From contig CM043953.1 in assembly GCA_014529385.2 (NCBI GenBank), positions 84,526,342 through 84,590,341 on the forward strand: a stretch of 64,000 nt of DNA. Reading direction: 5' to 3'. Position 1 is the stretch's first letter, and each line of letters opens with the position of its first letter. The translations under genes were made by a program, and so were the position numbers. Below the pieces are notes generated by a model. The model was not told where the DNA came from and did not search any database. It worked only from the letters and a program-made list of their open reading frames with translations. The stretch comes from Adiantum capillus-veneris (lineage: Eukaryota > Streptophyta > Polypodiopsida > Polypodiales > Pteridaceae). Positions 44,137 to 56,000 of the stretch are shown one piece after another.

Positions 44137-44560
44137 CTTAACCTAACTGAACCTAATGTAGATTTACCTAGCCTAGCCTAACACAACCTAACATAGAACC
44201 TAACCTAACCTAACATATAAGATAACCTAACCTAACTTAACGTACCTTAACCTAACCTAACCTAATATAAATTAGCCTAACGTAGCTTAACTTAATCTAA
44301 CCTAACGTATAAGATAACCTAACCTAACCTAACGTATAACTTAACATAACAATGTAGCTTAACTTAACGTAACCTAACGTATAACCTAACATAACAACGT
44401 AGCTTAACTTAATGTAACCTAACCTAATCTAACTTAACTTATAACCTAAACTTAACCTAAAATATAAACCTAACGTATAACCTAACATAATAATGTAGCT
44501 TAACTTAACGTAACCTAACCTAATCTAACTTAACTTATAACCTAAAACATAAACCCCATC
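44137..44560. repeat. Degenerate CCTAA repeats
   Basis: Irregular strings of CCTAA/CTTAA with phrases such as CATAACAATGTAGCTTAACTTAACG repeated at about 44346, 44390 and 44485. Not a clean telomere array. Confidence 0.85.
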
Positions 44561-45282
44561 AACTACATAATTTGAAAAATGACATAATTCAATAATTAAA
44601 AAATTCAAAACAAGATTTTTTCATAAACTTAAACAATTTTTTTCCATAATTTAAAATGAAATTTTACATAACAAATCCTAATTTCTTTTAAAGCATTGAA
44701 AGTTTAAAACATGAAATTTTCTTTTCTTCATATACAAAGTAATTTAAATAAACTTAATATGCATTTAAAGGTTTGAGCACTCACATTCGTCCTATTTGAG
44801 CAATGAAAGTTGTTGTAAAAGTCCTGGACCCTGCAAAAACACACACACAAACACAAAGTTAAACCTTAAACCCTTAATCTACAAGTAGACATGAAAATAA
44901 TCTTACCTTAGTGTTATGCACTAACCCACAAGCAAGATTAGCACCTTCGACGATGTGTATCGCAGCAGATCTATGAGAGATGGTGAAGAGGAGAGCTTGA
45001 GAAAACGTGGAAGAACTAAGAGAAATGCGCAGAGAAAGCCCGCGGTTTCGATTTTTGCAGGTACCGTCGGTATAGCTATCGGTACAGCCGTCGATACAGT
45101 CATCGAAAGAGGCGTCGATATGCGCATTTGCGCTGCCGTCAGAATACGTGCCGGAAGAGGCGTCAGAAATTTGAAAATCAATTTTTTTTAAAACCTTAGC
45201 TCCCTTTATAAATACACACACATATACCGACACCCGCCAGTGATGCCAGCAATGTGGCGTCGGAATTCAAGTGACCTCTTGT
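44561..45282. other. AT-rich spacer, no gene assigned
   Basis: AT-rich to 44770. The segment 45060-45180 has short GCCGTCGATA/GGCGTCGATA tandem motifs; overlapping open frames on both strands there look repeat-driven. It may be a CACTA subterminal region, but no terminal CACTA motif was found. Confidence 0.4.
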
Positions 45283-45780
45283 ATTGGACTATGATGATAT
45301 CTAAAGAGGTGCAGTTGACCTTTAACACCACTAGCCTCTACTTAGGTCTACTAGTATGTATATGTATCTACATGTTTTTGTGCTAATATATATCCTTTGG
45401 GAGAGAATTGTAATGTTACGATCAATTGATCACTTAGACATTGAATCTAGGTGCAGTCAACACAAAACGATGGCTACATTGACAACCATAAAATATATAT
45501 GTATGTACATATATATTTGTTTATGGATGTATGTAGGCACTAAGTACGAGAGCATAACACCCGAAGATTAGACGCTTCCTCTTGGGTATAGTCCTTTTTT
45601 AATCGTCGCATTGCGGTCATTGATCCACTCATGCATGGATTATCGCAATGTACCTTTGGTTTTACCACGGTTGAGACTACGATGATATCTAAAGAGGTGC
45701 AGTTGACCTTTGGCACTACTAGCTTCTACTTAGGTCTACTAGTATGCATATGTATCTACGTGTTTGTATGCTAATATACT
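45283..45780. repeat. Direct duplication of about 108 bp, 390 bp apart
   Basis: 45283-45390 and 45673-45780 share ATGATATCTAAAGAGGTGCA, CTTAGGTCTACTAGTATG and ATATGTATCTAC with few mismatches. Confidence 0.85.
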
Positions 45781-45848
45781 TGTCTACGTATTTATAGATG
45801 AGTGAGTAGGGTAGAAAGCTTAATCTCGTATTACTCTTTGTAATGTAG

Positions 45849-47445
45849 ATGTCAGACGAGAGAGTAACTGGTGAGCAGCAGCCAGCTGGCTCTTCTTTTT
45901 ATTGGTTCACATCTGAGGTGGGCTCCCACCCGGGGTGGACATCGCCTCCCGTGGACCCGAGTCTTGAGTCGGTGAGAACAAGCAAAGAAATAAAGAATGT
46001 TTCTACGTAGTTAACCCTAAACCATGAGTGTCATAGGTTTTTTTTTGTTATTTTCAGGCATGGACATCCTACACCTACCCTTCTCAGGTTCCTCCACCGG
46101 TCGTAGATCCTGACTTACAGTGGGCTATCTCTTTATGAGACCAGCAATACCTCCATTCGATGGAGGATTTGTTTGGCCGCTACACTCCGCAGCATCTTGC
46201 GACCTATGGAATTTCTCCGCAGACTACACCATGGGGGAGTTAGGAAGGTACTCCTTACCTACAGAGCCTCGCACCGACGGCACCTCCCTCTACTCTCCCT
46301 TCCTATCGTCCTACTCCTATTCCATCGCAGGATCCTACTCCCCTTGCATCCCAGGGTCCTACTCCCATGGCATCACACGATCATACGCCACTCCATTCCA
46401 CTCCTGCTTCGCCAGAACATCATCGACGCACTTCCTCTGGCAACGCGCATTGATGCTCATCTCAGGGCAGCGAGCACCGTGAGAGACGGAAGCGGCGGCA
46501 GATCTTGTGGTTTGCATGTTTTGGTAGTGGCGGGGGAATGGAGTTCCCACTTTCAGAGTGTACCGCCCTTGACACAGAGGACGAGGATACTGATGCACCC
46601 GTGCCAAACATGCATAGGCGCTACTACAGGGTTAAATATGGCGGGGAGGTGGATTTCGGCACAGCACAAGAGGGTAGGGTATTTTCATGCCATCTACAAA
46701 TTCTTATACATTAAACGTATAAGAACTGTTTTATAAAGTTTAGAGACCAACTGCTCGATCATGCACGGTACATTGAGGACGCTCTGTTAGCTAGATTTCC
46801 AAACGCCCCCGATCAATGTTTTTCACAACAATGGTTTAAGGGCTACATAATGACATTTCTAAATAACAAGCAGTCTAGTGTATGACGCGCAACAGCCAAC
46901 GAGGTCAGAGATCTAGACAGGAGTTACCGCTGTGGCAACATGGCAGACGCGGACTGGGAGTGGGCAATTCAAGAGAAGAGCGATCAAGCTACAACCGGTT
47001 CATGATACAGACAACAACGCGAGGCTCGCGCAAGACAAACTCCCACAAACTATGGCTGAGGAGACAAGAGAGCTTGGAGGGATAAATATGTAAGATTAAT
47101 TGAATTATAACGTCGATGATTATAAAGATCGTAGTTGATGATTTGGTATTGTTATTGCTAACTTAGGAAAATATGACTCTCTCTCGACCAACCAGAGAGA
47201 TGGTCAAGTATCGGGAGCGACATATAGAATTTGATACTTAACGATGGTTGTTCGAAAACAACCACATCTCTCGCGAGCAATTTGACGCGGCGGTTGGACA
47301 ACTACAAGCGGTAAGTTTAAACAAGTAATTTTGTATCAATTGTTTTGAGCTGTTGATAATTGTTTAATTTGGTTTGGGTTTATGTAGAGTCAAACTGATC
47401 TAACATACGTGCCTCTGGATGACGACCAGATAGAGGAGGATTAGA
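45849..47445 (+). pseudogene. Decayed transposon gene, probably CACTA second ORF
   Basis: Exon-like pieces in sequence: MSDERVTGEQQPAGSSFYWF up to a GTGAGAA donor (about 45971), intron to TTTTCAG (46057), then WTSYTYPSQVPPPVVDPDLQ with stops, a proline-rich DPTPLASQGPTPMASHDHTP repeat, HRRYYRVKYGGEVDFGTAQE, an intron, RDQLLDHARYIEDALLARFP, NMADADWEWAIQEK, MTLSRPTREMVKYRERHIEF, and the end LTYVPLDDDQIEED-stop at about 47441-47443. At least five in-frame stops. Layout resembles the second gene of the CACTA element at 16-30 kb, but the sequence is different. Function not assigned. Confidence 0.55.
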
Positions 47446-47560
47446 TAGAAAAATGTTTTGTCAAAACTTTTATAAAGTCCCAATATGGCACAATGTATAT
47501 ACAACTATTTACTTTTTATTGTAACTTTTCTATATAGTTGATCTTTTACAGTTTTAATTG

Positions 47561-48258
47561 TCAAGGTAAAGTAAATTTAATTTCAGTTCTTTGGTATTTT
47601 TTATACTCTTCCAAAAAACGATTGATGTTTCATTGTTTTATGCAGGTAAAAAATAAAGGTGTTCATTTGGGCCACCCAAAATTGGGTGGCCTTAATGAGC
47701 ACCTTTATTTTTGAATTAGCGTGTAGTGGCAATAAGCGAGGGTAATAAACACGGCAACTGACGCGGTAATACCTACGGGTATATTGTTGCAACTATTATC
47801 GCGCTTATTGCTGAGAAACCACTACCACGTGCATAACCGCGGTAATAAACGTGGCACTGACGCGGTAATACCTGCGGGTATATTGCCGCGACTATTACTG
47901 TGCTTATTGTCAAGGTAAAGTAAATTTAATTTCAGTTCTTTGGTATTTTTTATACTCTTCCAAAAAACGATTGATGTTTCATTGTTTTATGCAAGTAAAA
48001 AATAAAGGTGCTCATTTGGGCCACCCAAAATTGGGTGGCCTAAATGAGCACCTTTATTTTTGAATTAGCATGTAGTGGCAATAAGCACGGTAATAAACAC
48101 GGCAACTGACGTGGTAATACCTACGGCTATATTGCTGCGACTATTACCGCGCTTATTGCTGAGAAACCACTACCGCGTGCATAACCGCGGTAATAAACGC
48201 GGCAACTGACGCGATAATACCTGCGGGTATATTGCCGCGACTATTACTTGCTTATTGC
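47561..48258. repeat. 349-bp tandem duplication, each unit with a 64-bp palindrome
   Basis: Unit 1 47561-47909, unit 2 47910-48258. Palindromes at 47649-47712 and 47998-48061 have 32-base arms (AAAAATAAAGGTG..., GGCCACCCAA). Each unit also has repeated GCGGTAATAAACGCGGCAAC / GCGGTAATACCTGCGGGTAT motifs, which look like subterminal repeats of a DNA transposon. Confidence 0.9.
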
Positions 48259-48365
48259 TGAGAAATTACTACCGCGTGCATAGCCGCGGTTATTGCCGCC
48301 CCCGCAAATTTTTCTCTTTCCTTTTTCCTTTGTTCTTTCGCGACAATGTTAGCGGTTATATACAA

Positions 48366-48379
48366 CTCCTCTTATAGTG
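48366..48379. mobile_element. Right terminus of a second CACTA-type element
   Basis: CTCCTCTTATAGTG, the reverse complement of CACTATAAGAGGAG, is preceded by motif-rich subterminal repeats and followed by unrelated DNA (the ATPase tail copy). No matching left terminus is seen in the window, so the element is truncated or rearranged. Confidence 0.65.
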
Positions 48380-48802
48380 TGTGAAGGCATGCCGCAATTC
48401 AGCTTCTGCATCGAGGGTGAGGCATTTGGCAATTTTAGCTTCCAAGGGGTAAGATCGCTTGATATTTCGTGGGTCCAAAAATATCCTCTTTTCGGGTGCT
48501 TTCCAGTACAGAAGGCATCCGGCCCCTCCTTCCCCTTTCCCTGTGCCTCATCCGGAATTGGACCGCTTGGCGGATCAGAACTTCCAACCTATGCTTGCAT
48601 TGTAATTTGTGAGTCCATTATTTGATTGTTGGTGAAGCTGGAGTGTTGTGATCATACAGGAATGAACTTGGCGAGCAGCGCAATGGACCAACTCAAAGAC
48701 ACCATACCAATGCAAATCACCCACTATTGCCAATCCAGCCGAATCGTTGATGCAAACTTCTCTAAAAACTCCACCATTACCACCTACAAGATGACGGTAG
48801 CG
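48380..48802 (-). pseudogene. Duplicated 3' tail of the Ca2+-ATPase gene
   Basis: Matches 52810-53233 with scattered mismatches and a 6-base deletion. It covers the last 70 or so codons of the ATPase frame (the stop is kept) plus about 200 bases of its 3' flank. At 48803 (GACGGTAGCGG|TGTTGC) the match ends. There is no promoter or upstream ATPase sequence, so this is a gene fragment. Confidence 0.9.
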
Positions 48803-49990
48803 GTGTTGCAGAACACCCTCTCTACCTGGTCCAAGACCCCTTTCTTGCTTCCCCCACCTCCATGGCTACCCTTCTCTCTTGAGCTCTGATACAAGTATAA
48901 AACCAGGGAGACAACTACATGCTCTTCACCACCCAATTGTGCCCTATATAGCCCCTTGGCCATGCTATTTATAGGAACCCCCTTTATCACATGTATGTCC
49001 TGGCTTTTTTTTTCCCTTTGCCTACCCAGTCCTACCTTAGGCCTGACAAGGATACAATCTACCATATCTCCATGAGTCAATGTGGTTCTTTTCCGCTGAT
49101 CTCATTGCTTCAATGGCACAAGGAGTTTCAAAAACTCTATTTATCTTTTGAAGGGGGGAATATTTTGAAGATGATATGTCGTTGCAATATTCATGCCTAC
49201 AATACCAAGGTCAAAGCTTTGATATATGAAGAAGATGATGGGATAGAAGATGGTGAAAGGAAAGTGCTTAAAAGAACTAAACAGGGGAAATTTTGTAATT
49301 TGGGCCAAAAGAAAAAATTGATGCTTTGAGAGGGAGAATTTTTGGGAAAGGGACCATTCTCAAGAGATTTTTATTTTTTTTCAAAACTCACTCAAACAGA
49401 GTGAGTAGATTGAATCAATACCAAACAAGTCCATGCTCACCACGAGCCATGAAATTAAAAAGAATTACACAAGTATCATAACTGTTCCATAATAGTTCAA
49501 TACAACCATCGAAAGCCCCAGCGAGATCAAAAGCTGTAGGAGATTGCCACGGGTAACCAAGGGGCTCCCATCCCCAAAAGCCACCCCCCTCATGATGCAT
49601 CCACAATAGATTACATAGCATCCTGGTGCCTTTTGTTGGACCATTCTCAAGAGATTTCAAAGCAACACTTCATGTGGGCCCATGAAAAGTGACATCCCTA
49701 TGCAAATGGTAAAAAGTTGGAGATTTATCCCAAATTTTGTGATCTGAAATTTGTTACTTATATTTTAAAAATGAAAAACATTTTTTTCCCTCTGCCATTT
49801 CTTATAAGAAAAAAATGACCTCAAACTTTCCCTAATTCCTACTTGTACAATTGCTAGAGAGGTGGTGGCTACCCAACACAAGTGGGAGAACAATTGCATG
49901 GACCAGTGACTCATACAAGGTGTGTACAATATAGATCAAGTAAGGGAAAAGGTATGTCTTAAATATCAAAGAAAGTGGATAGATTACCTT

Positions 49991-50047
<57 letters not shown>

Positions 50048-51106
50048 CACATTTTATGTTTGCATTAACAACATGCCATCTTATAATTGAAAACAAATAA
50101 AATTCTAGTAAAAAAGGGCTTTAGAAGTATCCTTCATATATTATCTCCACTTTCCTCCAAGGATGAAAAGCCCTCAAACATATCCCCCCTTAACTCTTAC
50201 ACTTAGTAAATACCATATCAAGGCTACAAGTTCTAATTTTATTAACAACATGTGGACTGAATGGTATAAAATATAGAAAAACCTTGTAAGCTTAATGGCA
50301 AGCAAAATATCTATTGGTATTGAAAATAGTGAGGTTGACTAGAGTACAATTGGTTATAGGTGTACAGAGACTATATTTCAGTATCACTACGTCTGAATGC
50401 ATAGTTTATGAAACCTCCTTGATCTAGTGGACAAGGTGTGGATGGTTGCATTGCAAGGGGAAGATGGCCTAGCTTGAAAACCCACCACCTAGGTAATACC
50501 ACTACTTGGACAAATTGATAGCTCTCAAAGATCTTGATTAAAGACAAAAGATTGTTTGTCTAATAAAGAATGCAAAATTAAACTTTACACTATGGTTTAA
50601 AACTTATTCTTTAAATTCGTTATCACATACTTGAAAGACACCTACAATTGAAATATATGTAACTAGGGTAATATTGATAATCAGATCTTGAATAGACGTG
50701 CTATAAGAAGCTTCAAATAAGTGATTACTTTGGAGGATATCCCCATGGAAGCAACTATTTTGTGTTTAATCTTAAATGAAAATTTGAATAGGGAAAGACA
50801 AAGATCCCCCATCTAGAGGTCTCTAGTTCAGAAACCATTCACCATCTCTTCTTTTCTTACGCAGTTACATAGTGAATGAGTCGTATATAATTACTACCAT
50901 GTATATGATAGTGAAGTGTTTGAGCACACTTAGGACTGTCGAGTACTTTTTTCCCTCACTAGGAGGTTTTTTTCCATGATTTGTATATATGCTCATAATT
51001 CTAGGGCTATCTTATTTTGTATATGCACACTAAGAAATGCATTCTCTATTGTGTGCCTTGAGCTTCTTCTTTATCTCCAAGTTGTGTTTGCATTCTTAAA
51101 ACCATA
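48803..51106. other. No gene recognised; (CT)n at 49995-50044
   Basis: AT-rich DNA. Open frames of 60-110 codons in several frames show no domain and no codon pattern that stands out. The only clear feature is the pure CT microsatellite. Confidence 0.6.
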
Positions 51107-51155
51107 ATGAAAGAGCACAAGGAACAGAGGATGGAGACTCCTCTTTTGCTTTTGG

Positions 51156-51400
51156 GGGGGGAGAGAGAGAGAGAGAGAGAGAGCAGAGAGAGAAACTCTC
51201 TACATGCTATCAAAAGAGAGAGACTTTGGAGATTCAAAAGAGAGAGAAAAAGGGAGAGCGCCCTTGCAAAGGAGAGGGAGAGTGGGTTGTTCCAAGGTCG
51301 AGTAGGAGAAGGGAGTACAAAGCGAGAGGGAGAAGGGAGTAGGAAGAGAGAGGGAGAGTGAAGGAGGTACCTGAGAGAGAGAGAGAGAGGAGTAAGAAGG
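51156..51400. repeat. (GA)n-rich block
   Basis: GA microsatellite at 51160-51183 and repeated GAGAGGGAGA/AGGGAGTA(C/G)AA motifs to 51390. Long open frames on both strands are products of this repeat. Confidence 0.9.
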
Positions 51401-51906
51401 CACGGCAATGTGATGCACTGCTCATATTGATCTATATGTGTGTAGTTATATGTAGTACGTGAGGAGATGTTATAATCAGTTATGAGGCCAAGTGAGGATC
51501 TTGCGATCCAAGCAGTTGTGCCGACTAAGATGATGACTGTGTGGATGATGTGGATTATTATTCTCACACCCACCACTTCTGAAAGGGTGTGCACATGATG
51601 GATATTTTCATCACAGCAGCTGAGAAATGCTAAAATTCCTCCCGCAGTGGATATCCCTTGATAGTAGGATTCGTCACGTAGTTACCCGCAACGTCCCTAC
51701 TTTCTCTCGCTCACTTGCTATATCTGAGAGCACATAGTTTTTTTAAGGTCTGTGTGGTGCGGCGAAAAGCTTTGGCGACAGCTTCGAGGGAAAGCGGAGA
51801 TCTGTTGCTTCTAACTCATGTGCGCACCCTTTGAACGGGGATGAGATGAGTCGCCTACAATGCCCCTCTTTTTGTAGCTTCCAAATGCCCCATAGGCACG
51901 TGATAA

Positions 51907-52130
51907 AGAAGCTCTACATCAAACTAAGGAATTGTGATCCATGCAATGAGGATAGTGCGGCTAGTAATGCAATTTGGTGCTTAAAGAAGTTCTACATCAA
52001 ACTAAGGAATTGTGATGCATGCAATGAGGAATATAGTGCGGCTAGTAATGCAATTTGGTGCTCAAGACATGAGGAGCCCACGTCTTGCGCTGTGACGGCA
52101 TGCGGCAATTCAACTTCCGCGTCAAGAGGC
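51907..52130. repeat. 78-bp tandem duplication and a piece repeated near 52,780
   Basis: 51907-51982 and 51985-52064 are near copies (CTACATCAAACTAAGGAATT...GTAATGCAATTTGGTGCT). The following stretch (CAAGACATGAGGAGCCCACG...GCATGCGGCAATTCA) recurs at about 52781-52830, next to the ATPase 3' flank. Confidence 0.85.
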
Positions 52131-52599
52131 ATCAACCTGTAGAATAGAAGGTTGTAATTGGTTGTCCCTATAGCTTCTTTCAAGGCAAAGTTGTGTGCCT
52201 TTGTACATGTTGAGGGTGGAATGAAGAGAGTGGTAAGAGACCTCTTTCTGAGCAAGGACTTCCCTTGTTGCCTCCATTGTTTGCCAAAATTGGCTCCAAG
52301 TCAACAACCCACTCCAACTTCTACTCTTGAATCACCCATACCACAAGACAAAGTCTCTGGCTCTCCATCACCTACACCTGTGCCCTCAAGCTCAAGAGTT
52401 GTTTCTCCTCCAAGCACCAAGACACCACCCACAAGGCTTGGAGATTCCCATCCCTAGACTTTAAAAGTCCATTAACGCACCTTCCTCCTACACAAAGCTT
52501 GAGCCCACCTGTATCTATTCCTTCCCCAGCCTCACATGCACCATCGAGAGTAGAATCCCAAATACCCAAGAGCTCACTCACAATGCCCTACCCTTGCTC

Positions 52600-52780
52600 T
52601 TAATCAATGCGTTCAAAGAAACGACATACTAGACATCCCCTAACTAACAATATCATCATGAGTTCTTTTGCCTATCTCATCATCTTCCAAATTTCCACAT
52701 GCCTTCAAGATGCAAGCATAAGTGAGTACATTTGGAGAGATGTGCTCGTGTCGCATCAGCTAAAAATAGCTCTTTGGCTC
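52600..52780 (-). pseudogene. Short PPR pseudogene fragment
   Basis: Shares CTAACTAACAATATCATCATG, TGCCTTCAAGATGCAAGC and TTTGGAGAGATG with the PPR debris at 12-16 kb and 30 kb. Too short to be functional. Confidence 0.6.
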
Positions 52781-53016
52781 AAGACATGAGGAGCCCACGT
52801 TTTGCGCTGTGAAGGCATGCGGCAATTCAGCTTCCGCGTCGAGGGTGAGGCATTTGGCAAGTTGAGCTTCCAAGGGGCAAGATCGCTTGATATTTCGTGG
52901 GTCCAGAAACATCCTCTTTTCTGGTGCTTTCCAGCACAGAAGGCGTCCGTCCCCTCCTTCCCCTTTCCCTCTGCCTCATCCGGAATTGGACCCCTTGGCG
53001 GATCAGAACTTCCAAC

Positions 53017-56000
53017 CTATACTTGCATTGTAATTTGTGAGTCCATTATTTGATTGTTGGTGTCGATGAAGCTGGAGTGTTGTGATCGTACAGGAATGAA
53101 CTTGGCGAGCAGCGCAATGGGCCAGCTCAGAGACGCCAGACCAATGCAAACCACCCACTGTTGCCAATCCAGCCGAATCGTTGATGCAAACTTGTCTAAA
53201 AACTCCACCATTACCACCTGCAAAATGACGGTAGCGGCCACTATCCCCATAAACAAGCGATTTCTTTGAAGCCCGAGGAAAATGTTGCGGCGATATGGCT
53301 GGCGTGCATTCATCTCATTGAAGAGTTGGCAAAACACAAAGGTGTTGAAGATGACAGTGCGGTTGATGATGTCGGCATCCTCCTCACCAGAAAGACGCAA
53401 GAGTTCTACTCCTTTGAATTGCAATGTTAACAGAATTGTTACCTGGTATATGGCTTGGGCAGCCAAGTTTCTCCACATGGTGTAGGTGATAAGTGGCTCT
53501 TTTCGGCCCACTGGTGGTTTGTGCATAAGCTCATCGGTTGGAGGCTCTGTTGCCAAAGCCAAAGCACCCAATGTGTCCATGATCAAATTCACCCACAATA
53601 GCTGTACCACTGTCAAAGGCACATCCCCTGACGACACCGCCGCAACAAAGTTCACAGCAAGTGCCGTCACATTTACCGTGAGCTGAAACTGGAGGAACTT
53701 CTGTATATTGAAGTTGACAGACCGTCCCCATCTCACCACCTTGACAACAGATGCGAAATTGTCATCAAGGATGATGATGTCTGAGCTTTCCTTAGCCACC
53801 TCAGTTCCTTGAATCCCCATCGAGAGGCCTATGTCCGCCTTATGCAGCGCCGGGGCATCGTTAGTACCATCACCTGTTACTGCCACTACCTCTCCCATGG
53901 ATTGGAGGGTCTCCACAAGCAATAATTTGTCTGAGGGTAATGCGCGAGCGATCACAGCCACTCTTGGTAGATTCTCCTTTCGCTCATGTTCTGTCCAGTC
54001 CCTGAAGACTGCCCCTTCCACAGCCATTTGATTTGATGCCATTGTCAAGATTCCACATTCCAAGGCAATGGCCTTTGCAGTGGCAAGGTTATCGCCGGTG
54101 ACCATCCTAACTGTCACGCCAGCAGCTTTCACAGCGCTCACAGCTTTCTTTACTGAGGGCCGACACGGGTCTTTCATCCCAACCACAGCAAGAAATGTTA
54201 GATCAGTGTCTGGAAGACTCCGGCTACACCCATTGGCTTTACCCCCTGTTACAATTTGATCTAGTGGTAGCGTGGTGTATGCCAATGCCACGCACCGCAG
54301 ACTGCAAGATGCCATGGATTCAATTATGTCATGAAGCTCCTGCTTTTTCTCAGCGGACATTACCCTCTCAGAGAAGGTCTGTTCTGCAGCATAATTAGTC
54401 TGCAGATCCATGTCCACCCACTTGTTGCACATGGAGAGAATAATTTCTGCAGCACCCTTCCAATGAACAAATACCACTTTGTTGGATGTCTCCACAGCCA
54501 CACCAGCACGCTTCTTTGCCGAGTTGAATGTTTCTACCTGCACAATACTAGATTCAGACCTTGTCGCTTGAAAGTTCATGCCGGCTTTCAAGGCCCAGCA
54601 CAGAAGAGCTTTTTCCGTAGGTGACCCCACCACTTCCACCTGCATCAGCTTCTCATTATTGTTTGGACCACATTGCTTGCTAGAAGCTTCAACACTTCCT
54701 GTGCTGTTTTGTGCAGTGCCTTGAAACAAGAGGCTTCTCAAGTTACAGGGCAACATTTGCAGGAACTCAAATTCCTCTACTTCAGAGGTGAGAGTCTTCC
54801 CTGCAACCCATGACTTCACTACAGTCATCTGGTTCATGGTAAGTGTACCTGTCTTGTCACTACAAATGGTTGTGGCAGAGCCCATGGTTTCACAAGCGGC
54901 AAGGCGACGTACAAGTGCATTATCCCTCATCATCTTTCTCATGGAATAGGCGAGTGTGAGTGTCACCGCAAGGGGAAGGCCTTCAGGAACTGCCACCACC
55001 ACTATGGTTACGGCTATAGAGAAGATGTGAACCAGAGCATCCATGATGTCAGTGGCACTTGTTTCGCCAGCTAAGAACTTGGGATCTCCACTGCTACTGG
55101 AGTGGCCTGTGAAGTAGAATACAATTAAGATGATCAGCACCAGCAATGCCACAGAGAGGCCCACTTTACCAATGAGGGTGGCTGCTGCAGACAATCGTTC
55201 TTGCAGAGGTGTTTCTTCAGTACCGCTGTCATTGCTAAGGAGGGCCATCATGCGGCCCCATTCAGTGTTCATTCCTACACCAGTGACAAGCATGGAGCCA
55301 TAGCCATCTTGAACCTTGGAGCCAGACCGTAAAAATGCTTGCTCATCAGGGTCAGGCATGTAGTAATCACTCTCACCGGTGAAGCTCGATTCATCAATAG
55401 AGAGAGATTGACCCTGCACAAGCAAACCATCGGCAGGTACTTGATCTCCAATATTCAGTTGCACTAAATCTCCCACCACAATGTCAACTAGAGGTACAGT
55501 TATCCGGTGGCCACCCCTAGTAACTTGCACTTGAATGTTGTCCCTTTCCTCAGACAAGCGCTCAAACTGCCTAGACTGTCTATAATTGCTCACACCAGTC
55601 ACAACAATCACTAAAAGTATAGCAATAGCAATGCTCACCCCGTCATACCATCCTTCTTTAATGCCATCTGATTTGATGCCGAATGCAAGCGAGAAGGCGG
55701 CACAAAGCATAAGAATGATGAGGGTAGTGTCGTGGCAAGCTTCCCACAGAAAGCCCCAAAATGTTTTGCCTTTCTTCCGAGGGTATGCATTCTCACCAAA
55801 GACATGCTTCCGATGCAGAAGAGCGTCGGTGCTATAGTGCGAGTCAGCAGTAGTGGGTAGCCCTTCAATCAAATTTGTGTGCAGTTCTGAAGCCAAACCT
55901 TGAAGCCCGCCAAGCTTCTGCAGTATCTCAAGATCCCGGGTTTGGACAATGTTAGCAACCGACGTGACAATGTCAGGATGAAATCGTACATTATTTGAAT

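Noticed and set aside
44137-44560. CCTAA repeats as an interstitial telomere (TTAGG type)
   Set aside because: The pentamer is that of arthropod telomeres, not plant TTTAGGG; the array is irregular and mixed with CTTAA and longer phrases, so it is better read as a degenerate satellite.
44874-45233. 119-codon open frame on the minus strand
   Set aside because: Its complex part is a translation of short GTCGATA-type tandem motifs, and overlapping frames on the other strand are equally open.
49415-49660. 81-codon minus-strand frame with protein-like look
   Set aside because: No recognisable motif, no second copy in the window and no supporting context.
53054-55868. Several 60-100 codon frames on the plus strand and other minus frames across the ATPase
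   Set aside because: Shadows of the ATPase coding sequence.
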